In this document: one piece after another, positions 44,661 to 54,827 of the stretch
Layout: every line of letters starts with the position of its first letter
Position numbering within the stretch: the stretch's first letter is position 1
From: Iris pallida
Taxonomy: Eukaryota; Streptophyta; Magnoliopsida; Asparagales; Iridaceae
Reading direction: 5' to 3'
NCBI GenBank assembly: GCA_029216955.1
Contig: JANAVB010033217.1
Span: 1,561,059-1,625,058 of the forward strand
DNA: 64,000 nucleotides
Made by a program: the position numbers and the translations under genes
The notes under the pieces: model-generated
Database searches by the model: none
Told to the model about the DNA's origin: nothing
What the model saw: only the letters and a program-made list of their open reading frames with translations

Positions 44661-44862
44661 ATTGGTTCCTTTCTTTTAAACTTATTGTCCGTATCCAAAA
44701 CCAGGGTACGTTAGGGACAATGGGTCCACGCAAAATGACCCGATAAAAGGATTATTACAAAGTAAAAGAGTGAGGCAAATATATATTCCATTCAGTCAGA
44801 AATCAATTACATCCATACGGTTACAGGAAAGTTCTTCATTACAGACAAGACACCTCAAACCC

Positions 44863-45366
44863 CTAGTTACAAAAATACGTATACAACTCCTTCAACCACA
44901 TTACGTATGAAGGGTGCAACTGAGGAAGATCCTCGTCCCTCTCAGGCTCCGATTCTCCTTTCATTGTCTCCTTCTTAACAGAGGAAGATCCCTGGCTGAT
45001 GACAGGAGGCTGCGGCTCCTCTGACGCCGCAGTCTCAACATTCGGTAGAGATACTGCGAGAACCAAAGACGAAGAAAATGAAAACAGTCAGAAATATTCA
45101 TGCGGCTCGTTTTAGATAAGTCTCATGCGGCTCAGTCATGGGACGTGTATGCGGACCATGTAGTTTGAGAAGTTCACGTCAAAGTCGTGTACATGAAGCA
45201 TTCAGTGAAGCAGGCTCTGCTAGGGTTTCAAATCGACTACCTAATCCTTACCTTCGATGGCAATATGAACATCAAAACGAATGGGGGGCACGACAGTCGA
45301 GGGCGAAGCCGATTTCTTACTCCTCGCCACAGCCTTCTTTACAGCCTTAGAAGCCCTGGGTGCCAT
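44863..45366 (-). CDS. Antisense two-exon gene inside the Tat element (101 residues)
   Basis: On the minus strand exon 1 is 45252-45366 (115 nt, starts ATG) and exon 2 is 44863-45053 (191 nt, ends TAG). The 198-bp intron has GAAG|GTAAGG at its donor and TTCTCGCAG at its acceptor. The exons are in compatible phase (306 nt in total), and without splicing the frame stops at once. Exon 1 is basic (MAPRASKAVKKAVARSKK); exon 2 is acidic and Ser/Pro rich and ends WLKELYTYFCN. A TATA box lies 85 bp upstream of the ATG. No domain is recognised. Extra antisense ORFs between pol and the 3' LTR are known in Tat elements, which supports a real gene. Transcription would converge on pol. Splicing and translation are inferred. 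Confidence 0.7.
45054..45251 (-). other. Intron of the antisense gene
   Basis: The GT-AG intron has a pyrimidine-rich TTTTCATTTTCTTCGTCTTT stretch before its acceptor. It also contains three ATGCGGCTC/ATGCGGACC motifs (about 45099-45160). Confidence 0.65.
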
Positions 45367-45450
45367 TGTTGTCTGATGATCAGAGAAAGAAAATACGACA
45401 AAAATCTGAGTCAAGAATAGTCTAAGAGAGAAGACCGTCCAAATGCCCTT

Positions 45451-45459
45451 CTATTTATA
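45451..45459 (-). promoter_or_regulatory. TATA box of the antisense gene
   Basis: Minus-strand TATAAATAG, identical to the LTR TATA box, lies 85 bp upstream of the antisense ATG and is followed by a CT-rich leader. Confidence 0.65.
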
Positions 45460-45599
45460 GACAGAGAACTGTGGACCGACGCCTCGTACAAACGCGATCA
45501 ACTCTTCGGTTATTAAGCCAAACCAGCCATTTAAAGACTGAGCTCTTGGGATCCTGTCCCAGAAAGATCCACACGCATGGCATAATGACATGGCAAAGA

Positions 45600-45755
45600 G
45601 CTTATGCGGTTCAAATGACCATGCGGCTGATAGCAACTATGCGACTCAGATGGTCGGGAGGCAGAAATTTCTATGCGGCTGGGCCATCCATGCGGCTGAG
45701 ACGCCCCTGCGGCAGAACTTTCCATACGGCCAAGATATCCATACGCGGCCAGAAA
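45600..45755 (-). promoter_or_regulatory. ATGCGGCTCA motif array upstream of the antisense TATA box
   Basis: About eight copies or variants (45603, 45620, 45639, 45672, 45690, 45706, 45723 and 45741) lie 140-290 bp upstream of the antisense TATA box. The motif is the same as in the LTR promoter, in the opposite orientation relative to the gene it precedes. Confidence 0.5.
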
Positions 45756-45809
45756 AATATCCAGCCATGCTTTTTATTCAAAGTATTTCAATTTTACAAA
45801 TTGAAAACT

Positions 45810-45821
45810 TTGAAGGGGTCC
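45810..45821 (+). promoter_or_regulatory. Polypurine tract of the Tat element
   Basis: The purine-rich TTGAAGGGGTCC lies immediately before the 3' LTR; it is the expected plus-strand primer site. Confidence 0.65.
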
Positions 45822-47153
45822 TGTAGAAGCATGGAAAATACTAGAGAAAGACCCTGCGGCTCAGAAAACGCATGCGGCTCAGGGAGTCATGCGACATAAG
45901 GAGTTATGCGGCCGGAGGCATTCCATGCGGCTCAGAAGACAAGTGGCATGACAGTGCTCCCCTCCGATCCATGCTGCATTAATTGCTTTGACGGTTGACC
46001 CCTCTGAAAAGTTGACAGACCTGACACCAAAGCAGGTAATTATGACTCTGTCATGATGATGAATCTCTAGGGAAGAGAAAGAAATCTCTGACACGATCCC
46101 CCGAGAGTAACAAAATTCCACGTGGCCCTGCCACGTGGATGTGCTTATGCGGCTCGAAGTGAGGACTTCCCATGCGGTTCAGAGTGAAGCTGTCCCATGC
46201 GGCTCGAGTGGAATCATCCCTATGCGGCTCAAGAAGATCATGTCCATGCGGCTCAAGCAGACACACCATTATGCGGTCCATGCGGCTCATCATATGGTTC
46301 AGAAGTCTGAAGGAGGGGGCCACTGCCCAGACAGCCCTGACACGTGTCCCAAGTCTTATACGGCCCAAAATTCATGCGGTCCAAATCTCATGCGGCCCAA
46401 TCTGTATGCGGTTCCAGTCTCACCATTGGCTCTCAGGACACGTGTCCTCAGCCGATCAATCTCCCAGATTTATGGCAATTCGAGATCGGGTCGAATCCTA
46501 ATGATCTGGGGCACGTGGCAGGAGAATAAATTTGATTTATTCGCAGATATTAGAGAATCATTATAAGGAAGATTTATGTCAATCAGCATTAATTGCTAAT
46601 GGAGATTTGGTGTAATCTACCCTTAATGGTTCTGATTCGTCACAGTCAGAAACGAACGGCTTAGATTGATCAATCCCCAGGCCGCCGCCATCTCCAAGAG
46701 CTAATCATTGGCAACCCTAGTGATCACATCCCACTATTATAAATAGCAAGGTGCCATTCCCTTATGATATATAGAGAGATATACAAAAAGAAAACTAGAG
46801 AAGAATACGTATACACAGGGAGACTTCCTCCATAGTCAGAGAGAATATACACAGAGAGAGAGAAGCCAAGAGAGCAATCAAAGAGAGAGCAAGAAGGCAT
46901 TTCTTCGTCAACGACCAAGCAGATCTTCCCCGAGTCAAGGCTGCGTACCGATCGTCCAAGGAGTAAGGCAGAGTGGCCGTCGCTTTCCCGAGCCTCTATC
47001 GTCACCCCCCAGAATCTAAAATAAACAATCGTACTTAGACTGCTGTACCTAGGTTTTCGTCCCTAGGCTTTCTTTGTACGAGCGAGTTTGTATTGTGAGT
47101 CTAAGTTCAGTCCTCCGATAATTGTTCTGTACTTTTACAATCAATGGCAAACA
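45822..47153 (+). repeat. 3' LTR of the Tat element
   Basis: 1332 bp, aligned throughout with 33942-35274. Roughly 30 substitutions and small indels by eye. TATA box at 46738-46746. Confidence 0.95.
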
Positions 47154-47158
47154 GTACA
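47154..47158 (+). repeat. Target site duplication GTACA (right)
   Basis: It matches 33937-33941. Confidence 0.9.
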
Positions 47159-47510
47159 CTATTGTATAAGATAACGTAACTGGAGTGGATCCTTGTGTAT
47201 TGATTGGGGAGGGGAAGTAGAATTGTTATGTACTCAAATCCTATTGTACAATATTGTATAACTATTGTATATGTCTATTGTACACCCACGTACAATGGAG
47301 TTACCATTGCATTGTCCTAGACCGTTTATATAACCATATTGTACTCTAAATCACAGTTGGCTTACAGTTCTTACTTATCATATATAGATATTTTCTGTTA
47401 TCAAATCTCTACTGTTTTTCATATACATTCTTCTTCAGTGTTTTATGTACCTTACTCTATTGCATGTTTATATTTTCTAACTGGATATGAACTGCGTGAG
47501 ATGTTTTGTG

Positions 47511-47660
47511 CTCGCTCCCGTCCTGACTGGACCTGTTAAAAATTTTACAGAGGATAATGAGGAACCCTGCACCCCTTACTTGGAGCTTGCCTAGATGACA
47601 CTCGCGACCTGGACCCCTGGGGAGGTTCAGGCAGCTGCTGAGGATGAAACCCCTTGTTTA
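47511..47660 (+). other. Acceptor-like module and damaged acidic frame in LTR A
   Basis: CTCGCTCCCGTCCTGACTGGA then TTTTACAG (47543-47550) and a frame starting EDNEEPC. It aligns with 2233-2384, but small indels break the reading frame after about 14 codons. Confidence 0.35.
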
Positions 47661-48007
47661 GTATAGATAGCTTAGACTCTTACTTGTCTTTCTCATTGAT
47701 ACATTATTGTATATATTGGGAGTTATTTTTTTGGATGTTTGTGGAGATGTATCATAGACACTTAGTTTTATCTGGATTGTACCTCTGTGGATTTCTTCTG
47801 TTCATATCTATCTATCTTTACCGTATTCCACCTTAGATGTGATTGAGATTGTATTCTGTTATGGCACCCCTATTCGGGGAGTATAACTGTGCATCACCTT
47901 ATATTGTTAGATGTTGTGACCTATGACAGCGTTCTACCGCCGACACTGCGGCGTCGGCTGGGAGTTGTTACGTTCTCGTACCCTCACAGTGGGTGCGGGT
48001 CGTGACA

Positions 48008-48574
48008 CGTTTTTAGTAGTGGCCCATGCAGGTCGAGTTTATGTAGTGGTATTCGAACTAGAGTATCACTACAGCCTGCAGTAGGATTAGGATATTTTGG
48101 AGGTACACAATCACATTAGGAAAAACTCCTTATCAGATCCCTTTTATCTAAATTTGCTGTTTGTTGTTTCCCTTGAATATAAACTGTCCTCCTTTGAATT
48201 TTTTGCTTCATTCTCAGAAATTGCTTCTTGTTTTGATCTGTCTTCATGATGGTTATGAAGACACGATCTCATCGCTTCGGTTTGGGGGATACTATCGAGA
48301 GGCTGGCCACCTCTCGTTCTGTTCATCAGGGCCTCGAGACCGCAGCTCTTGTTGTGCCGACTTAGGTTGGCATTTCTGCTACATTGGAGGTGTACCTCTG
48401 TCTGTACAGAGACCTTTCCCGTCATTCCTAATTTCTCTCAGCAGCAGAGGTACCTACAGCATCAACAGCAGGCCAGAGGAAACCAGCAGGGGCGATCTAT
48501 CGTCAGGACAGTCGATGATGCACAGACTATTGGAGATCTTGCTACAATTTCTGTTCTTCTTGATCCCATTCTGT
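48008..48574 (+). pseudogene. Family A leader and gag stub
   Basis: After the LTR end come CGTTTTTAGTAGTGGCCCATGCAGG and about 220 bp of leader. A gag-like start at 48249 (MVMKTRSHRFGLGDTIERLA) stops after 38 codons. Further gag-like pieces in other frames (QQQRYLQHQQQARGNQQ) follow. The TRS after the start resembles the gag start at 57212. The sequence then changes at about 48575 to the start of a family N internal domain, so the rest of gag and all of pol are missing. Confidence 0.6.
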
Positions 48575-51500
48575 GGTGGCCCATGCAGGTCAGTCTTTGC
48601 AAATCATGCGAACTCGTGATAGTACTTAAGTTAGTCGTACTATTACGAGCCTGCGACTAGAAATGCTCATTCACGAATTAAAAATTAATTTAATTTACGA
48701 GAATGACTAGGACTAGGAGTCTCTTATACAAATTACCGATGGATAGTCTAGGCCATGCAATGTAGATAAGGAGTTATTAGTGTTGATGGTTTGTCAGATC
48801 CCCATAGGTACACTATTATCTCTCGATATGACGACACGATCCAAAATGGATAGATTATTCACTTGGTAAGGCAGGGCTTCATATAATTTATGATCTAACC
48901 TTGATGAATTGGGTAAATCCTTCTCTTTGCCTTTTAGATATCATCCTCATATCTTAGTCAAACTGCCTATTTAGTTTCTATTTGCCCTAGGAATTAATAT
49001 TTTGTATAAATTCTGATTATTGTTATCCCCATACGGACCTCGAGTTAGTTTCGGTTCAAAGTTTTCCTCAATGTTTGAATACACATGGAATAGACATTAA
49101 AATGTTTGTATATCTTTTTGTCTTCAGTTATTTCCTCCCCGCTCAATCTTTTATTTTAAGGGTTGATAGGGCAAATATTTAAGCCTTGTTTCATAGTCAA
49201 CTTGTTTGAATCTCTAGAAGTTCAGGGATTTATTTATAGATATAGTTACGAGAATGTTAGTTAACTCATACTGGCAGGACAGCAGCGCACTGTCGCCATT
49301 TATTTAAATTTTGGAGACTATGGATTCACTGCAGCCAGCAGCGCACTGGTGAGATACGACCCCTAGAGTTGAAATTAGATTAGAAAAATATCGGTTATAG
49401 AATTTTGCTAGAAATATGACTAGGGGTCCACTCTTGATCGTAGTTATCCTTGAGCCAATATTGGATAGAGTTAAGTAATGTTTGATTTGTATCATATTTG
49501 AGTTACGAAACCAAGGGTTTACTACAGCCCAATTTTACGGGCGAGGCGTAGTCCTCGGTGAAATGACTCCAGACGTGATTACAAATTAAAGATAGTATAG
49601 AGGATAGGATGGTACCCTGTATGTTCTATAAGATCCGAAGTCAATAGTAGTGGAAGTTCTGTGAGATTGGGTAGCGTGTCTCCCGATCTAACATTCTGTG
49701 GTCCTTGTGACCTATCGACGTGGATATTGTTTGACGCCAATAGACTTACCTAGAATATAGAGTTTAGAGGTTCATAACCCATTAGTCGCCAAGGCATTAT
49801 GGATAAGAAGATTGTAGGATAACCGTGTAAGCAAGAATGCCGGGTAAGGTTTGATTCTCACAAAACTCAAACTACTTGTAACTCCTTTCAAATTCTCACG
49901 TACTTATAATTTGACTATTTTGACCAATGTTGCTATCACAGCCTAGTTTTGCAAGCTTACTCTTTATCGAGCTTGATTCAAGACATATGTTTATTGGGGA
50001 CGTCCACTAACATATTGTCTAATCAGAATCGATGTATTACGGCCTGATCAACCGTAGTGCACCCGGTTCGCTCTCCCACCTATTAACCTACGTGGATTGA
50101 GATGTAGATGTCTCTAGGATCTCATCCGCGACTGCATTGACAATTTCTCATAAATTATACATTCGTCTTTGAATTACGAAATTGTATTCAGTAACATCTC
50201 TCTTGAACTCTTTATCGTTTATATCCTTCTCCGATTCGGAAGGACGAGAGCTCGTGATGGTAGAGAGATACAGAGTATCCCCATGGCTATGATAGTTGTA
50301 TACACAAGTGTAGCTACCATCGGCTAGCCTTGTGACTAAAATATTGCCTTGAGTTACTCGTTCTTCTCTCGACCATCAGAACTACTATTGGAACCTTATA
50401 GCCATCTGAATTTGAGAATGATTAGGGTTTACTATTGGTCAAAATGCCAACCTAGGAGACTATCTATTCTCAAGAAACCAAATGTGGTGAGTCTCTAATT
50501 AATTGCTGGAAGCTCGCCTTAACTAGCAACCCTTAAGCCTTGAACCAACCCTTCCTCGACCGAAGACCACAGCTAGACATGAGATGAATAGACAAGGCTA
50601 AGGACAATAATTTACCGTGACTATGGTAGACACTCATCCCGAGATTGGTTTCCAACAAGTATTACCCTAGTCACGTAAATTTTATTATTAAAGCCTAACT
50701 AGTATGGGAACCCCACAGTCACTCGCTTAGCCAATACCGTAGCTTAAATACCCTGTCATATTATGACCTACCAGTTGTCAACAGTAATGCATGATCACTA
50801 CAACTCATGTATACTGTGGACAAGCATATCATTCTATTTTACCGACCATGTGTCATGGTACACACTCGTTTTCCATTTAGTAAGGAACGATCCTTGACTC
50901 GACTTATAACCATCGTACCCCGTTACGTCGTGCTTGATTCTTATTTAACAAGAGTCGAGGTACAATACATGGATTTTGGAATTCTTCTGACCTCATTACT
51001 CCTAAGACCATGTCCTAGCTTCTAAGGTGGGTAGACCGTAAGCCTTCTAAAATTTTAGGATACACGAGGATTACCGATTGATTAGAATAATTTCCATTAG
51101 GATAATTATTAGCGCCCTTGGACTCCCACTTTTCATTTAGATCCTTTTTGTGTCCCCGGCCGTGTCATTAATATTCGGAGCACGAGACCAGCGGTTACCT
51201 TCCAACAAATTTTATATGTAAGATCTAGACGAGTCCACTTTCATCTAGGTATATCATGTCCCACTCAAACTCGTCCCCTTGTACACTATTTTTGGGGTAC
51301 GACTTTCAGGTTAAAAGGACTAGTTATAACTTTTACCATAGTACCGATACACTTTTCAACCTCCATTAGGGCCTTGACCACGACCCCATTCCTTCGACCC
51401 AATATATGGTTGTGATCTACTCGAAGCCCACTACGCATATGCCATTAGTGTGCCACCCAATGGAGGCCTCATGTGCTACTTAAACACAAAAGTCACTAAA

Positions 51501-52357
51501 GGCGCACTTTGAGCTTTAGGGACCTCGCCAACCAACCCGACTGGCAACTAGCTCAACCACTTGGGTAGAATCCTATTCTAAGTTATCCTAATCTAGTAGG
51601 AATAGTTTTATCATTGGGATCTTGTCTAGTCCATATAGATTGAAACCCAATATTCATCCGACCAACGACTGATGCCCAAATAGAGAACCCATTAAGACCA
51701 CAACCTTGATTTCTCAAATTCCGTTCCATCATGAAATCTTGTTCAGATAGAATTTTGAGAACAAAATTTAGGTATTGCACGAGTTGCAAACCCCTCTAGG
51801 CGATGAAGAGTTCTTCGATTTAGCCAATGACTGGACTAGAGTAGCTCATCTAGCAAATAAGTTAATGATTCATAAACATTCTTTCTCTATCTGTACCATG
51901 GGATACCTTCTACCGCTCTGGGAGCTTCATATTCGCTCTCGATTATTTTTCTTCTTATCTTCATGTCCTTCCTATTGTAGAGTGACGACTGGTCATATTT
52001 ATTAGAATTTATCGATATTTCTTAGCTACTTGTATAAATTTGTGCTTGTGATTTTAGGGTTGCCTGATGGATAGGAGAGGGTTGCCGATGTCGTATGCTA
52101 TAGATATCTGTCGGTAGTTACTTTTGCAAGTAGCTGGAGGGTTATAACGTAAGGACGTCAGGTGTTTCAAGGGAGTAGTGTGACCTAAGGTGGGTAGAAG
52201 TCCTCGAGATTTCGTAAATACCAAATGACTAGAGAATGCCATAAATTTTTTGGAGAAATTAAATTTGAGGAGATTAAGGGAATACCAGAATTTGAATTTT
52301 AAGAAATAGTTATGAATTTGAATTTCGAGGACGAAATTATTTTAAGGTGGGTAGATT
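48575..52357 (+). mobile_element. Family N-like internal domain, non-coding
   Basis: It begins GTGGTGGCCCATGCAGGTCAG and aligns in order with 19787-23906 over nearly the whole length, for example TGCGAACTCGTGATAGTACT at 48608, the ATAGTTGTATACACAAGTGTAGC block near 50295, and GAGGACGAAA near 52328. It is a little shorter, with several deletions. No coding region was found. Because it follows a family A LTR and gag stub rather than an N LTR, the element is chimeric. Confidence 0.7.
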
Positions 52358-52690
52358 TGTAGCTCCCCTTTCCGGAAATTTTGAAATATTCTATTTTACT
52401 TATTTTAATTAAAATGGTGATTTTAGATTTCCTGAATAATTAATTATTATAGCTAATTGTTATACATATACCATTATTGGTTATTAAATTTCGTTATTAT
52501 TATTATTGTTATATATTGGGATTTTTATTTAATAATATTGTTTTTATATTATTTTATTATAAATATACTATAATATATATGTGTATTTGTATGTATATGT
52601 AGATGTATTAAATAGGATATACATGTGGTTTTAAGATCATTTCCTGACATGTTTCAGGTAAGAAGAGTATCCTACCTTTTCTTTCTTTTT
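52358..52690 (+). mobile_element. Partial family N-type 3' LTR
   Basis: TGTAGCTCCCCTTTCCGGAA resembles the N LTR start (TGTAACCCTCTTCCCGGAA), with similar following sequence including TTATTATAG and TATTATTGGTTATT words. Similarity fades near 52690; the remainder appears deleted. Confidence 0.5.
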
Positions 52691-53652
52691 CTCTAATATT
52701 TTTATTAAGTAATAAGTAGAACTCTATAATATTAAAGCAAGGTAACTAGATATGCTACAATCTATGTTGCATGTTCACTAATACGACACGGAAAGGACAC
52801 TATACATTTTGGTGTGTCATGTATATTGGAGTGTCCATGGTGTGTTCGATACATATCTGACACGACACATCCCAATTTTTGAGACCATGTGCCTCCTATG
52901 TTACAATTTAGTAGTAAATGGTAAATCCAAGATATTTAAGATGGTCCATAAATGAATTTACCATATTTAAGCGAACCAAACATCTGATTCCTTTATTTTA
53001 ATATTGTTGTATTTTAGGTCAACCATTACTGGCCTTAAAATCTTTACTCAAGCTGGAATTTTAGACTTTGGTCCCTTATGGATGGGCTGGGAAATCTTTT
53101 GTGTTGGTCATGCATCTTAAGCTTATGGAACCAAGTAGCAGCACTAGAAAAGTGTCTTAAACTTAGAAAAAGTGTACAAGTCAGGAAAGACGATAAGAAT
53201 TTCTATAGCATCACTCTGATGCAAAGAATTGGTGAAGAACTACGTTTAGGCTCATGAATGGCTGCATCAATGCCTTAGTTACGCATGAACGGATGGATAT
53301 AGATTCACTGTGGAGATATTAAAAGCTAATGATTGTCACAGAATGGTAATATAAAAATTAGTGTTCGGATTGTGTCAAGCAGCTCAAGCTAATTTCTGAA
53401 GCCATGTTTTTTGGAAATTTCTATTATGTAATATTGTAATGTTGGAGATATAGTTTGCAGTTATTTTGACTTCTGGGTTATTGTTGCTTTTGTTCATGAA
53501 ATGGATTATGTTGAATGAAGCTGGGTTTGGGATCGCTAACAACGGTTGTTCTTTTGTAATGGTAAGCAGACCCGGCCCACGAGCCACCCCAAACCAGCAA
53601 GATCCAGGCCGAGCCTTCCCTTAATTCTTTCCCACAGCAAATAAGTAGCAGC
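52691..53652. other. Unassigned stretch
   Basis: No gene or repeat is recognised. It has ordinary AT-rich sequence with no ORF above 70 residues. A block of GACACGACAC words near 52790-52870 resembles a sequence in intron 1 of the IDH gene (about 13100-13250). It could be old host DNA or decayed transposon. Confidence 0.4.
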
Positions 53653-54099
53653 TGTAAGCCCCTATTTTTCAAATTCTAGTTAAATTAGTGTTAATTAAAT
53701 TTTAATATCATTTATAGCCTTAAAATAATTATTAGAATTTTTAGGAATTTTTCTAGAATTTTTAAATGATTTATAAATGAGTTTTATATATTAAAATATT
53801 AATTTGCAATTTTCTAAAATGTTTTAATTGACTTTTGCAATTAATTAGATTGTTTTAATATCGTTTTGCAATTATAAATTTGTTATGTGCAAATTTTATT
53901 TGCACATAAACTGTGCGGGGTGGGTTATGCAAATTCCTATTTGCAACTACCCTCTGTTGGGACCTAACTGTAATATCCTAATCTACGGGGACCTAAACGC
54001 AAACCTAATCTACCCACTCCCCCGACGACTCGGCTGACCGACGACCGCCAGCGCGCCCTGCCCCCGCCATTTCCGGCCAGTCCGACCGCCTTAGCTCCC

Positions 54100-54106
54100 T
54101 ATAAAT
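54100..54106 (+). promoter_or_regulatory. TATA box of the Tekay-like LTR
   Basis: TATAAAT followed by CCCCCTCTCTCCCCC. AAACCCTAACCCTAA 25 bp downstream resembles a plant telo-box near a start site. Confidence 0.6.
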
Positions 54107-54767
54107 GACCCCCTCTCTCCCCCAGACTAAACCCTAACCCTAAAACCCCACCACGACCGCCCACGCCACCGTCTTCCCCAAAAACCTCCAGCCCTAACCC
54201 TAACTCCGGCGAGCTTCCCCGTCCAGCCTCCACGGTCGACTTCGACAGCCGCGACCACCACCATTCGACACGCCCGGCCAAGGCGAACGCGTCGCCACCC
54301 GAGCGCCACCGCCCCGACGCCTACTCCGCCGGCCAGCACTCTCAAACCCCCCTGACTAGCCGGACACGTACGTGTCAGTTGTGTTCGTGTCTATTCGTGT
54401 CTCGATTTAGCGTGGGTGACTCGCCAGGACACGGGCAGTCTTTGGGTAAGCTTGGACACGGCCGAATCATTTCGTGCGTGTCGTGCTGAGTATGGATACA
54501 AGACTCTGTGTCCCAAACTGTCAGGACACAGAGCAATATTTCGTGTTACTGTTTTTAACAACTAAAACCTAAATAAAATAAACCCAACCTTATTCCTAAC
54601 AAACGGGCCAACTGGCCCACTGGCCAGCGCGCAGTAACTCAAACCCCCCCCCCCCCCCCCCCGGCTCTGCTAGCCCGAGTTCGAGCCCCCTCCTTTCTGT
54701 CTTCTTTTCTTTTCTGTTTCTTTTTCTTTTTCTTTTTTCTTTTCAGTTTTATATATATATTTATATA

Positions 54768-54777
<10 letters not shown>

Positions 54778-54823
<46 letters not shown>
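54778..54823. repeat. (AT)n microsatellite
   Basis: About 46 bp of AT repeats, with further interrupted ATATGTAT words to about 55110. Confidence 0.9.

Positions 54824-54827
<4 letters not shown>

Larger units (their letters stand above)
33942..47153 (+). mobile_element. Complete Tat-lineage Ty3/gypsy retrotransposon, 13.2 kb
   Basis: The element has LTRs 33942-35274 and 45822-47153, GTACA target duplications, a PBS, and one frame running through an upstream region, gag, protease, RT, RNase H, a second archaeal-type RNase H and integrase. A 1.9-kb 3' non-coding region with minisatellites and an antisense gene follows. The second RNase H between the first and integrase is diagnostic of the Tat clade (Ogre/Retand relatives). 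Four in-frame stops argue against autonomous activity now. About 30 differences between the LTRs by eye (near 2 percent) suggest an insertion of moderate age, younger than the host LTR. Confidence 0.95.
30252..48007 (+). mobile_element. Long LTR of family A, split by a nested Tat element
   Basis: The LTR starts TGTAACACCC (30252) and ends GGGTCGTGACA (48007). Removing the insert 33942-47153 and one copy of GTACA gives about 4539 bp. It has a TATA box (30835-30842), GC-rich TGTCGTATCG/ACACGTG words (31330-31860), a CA-rich zone (32200-32460), TTGACTTGACC words (33360-33470) and a terminal block shared with 1-2736. Its position before the leader at 48008 makes it a 5' LTR. Confidence 0.75.

Noticed and set aside
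44444..44698. Antisense 84-residue ORF downstream of pol
   Set aside because: It runs through the 3' UTR short repeat (44500-44660) and beyond the end of the antisense gene; no signals support it.
48161..48660. ORFs of 103 and 152 residues after LTR A
   Set aside because: They cross the A/N junction and lie in the wrong frame relative to the recognisable gag pieces.
54640..54700. C19 run followed by GAGTTCGAGCCC as a tRNA-derived SINE
   Set aside because: Only a B-box-like word is visible; no A box at the proper distance and no tail were seen. It lies inside a well-defined LTR.
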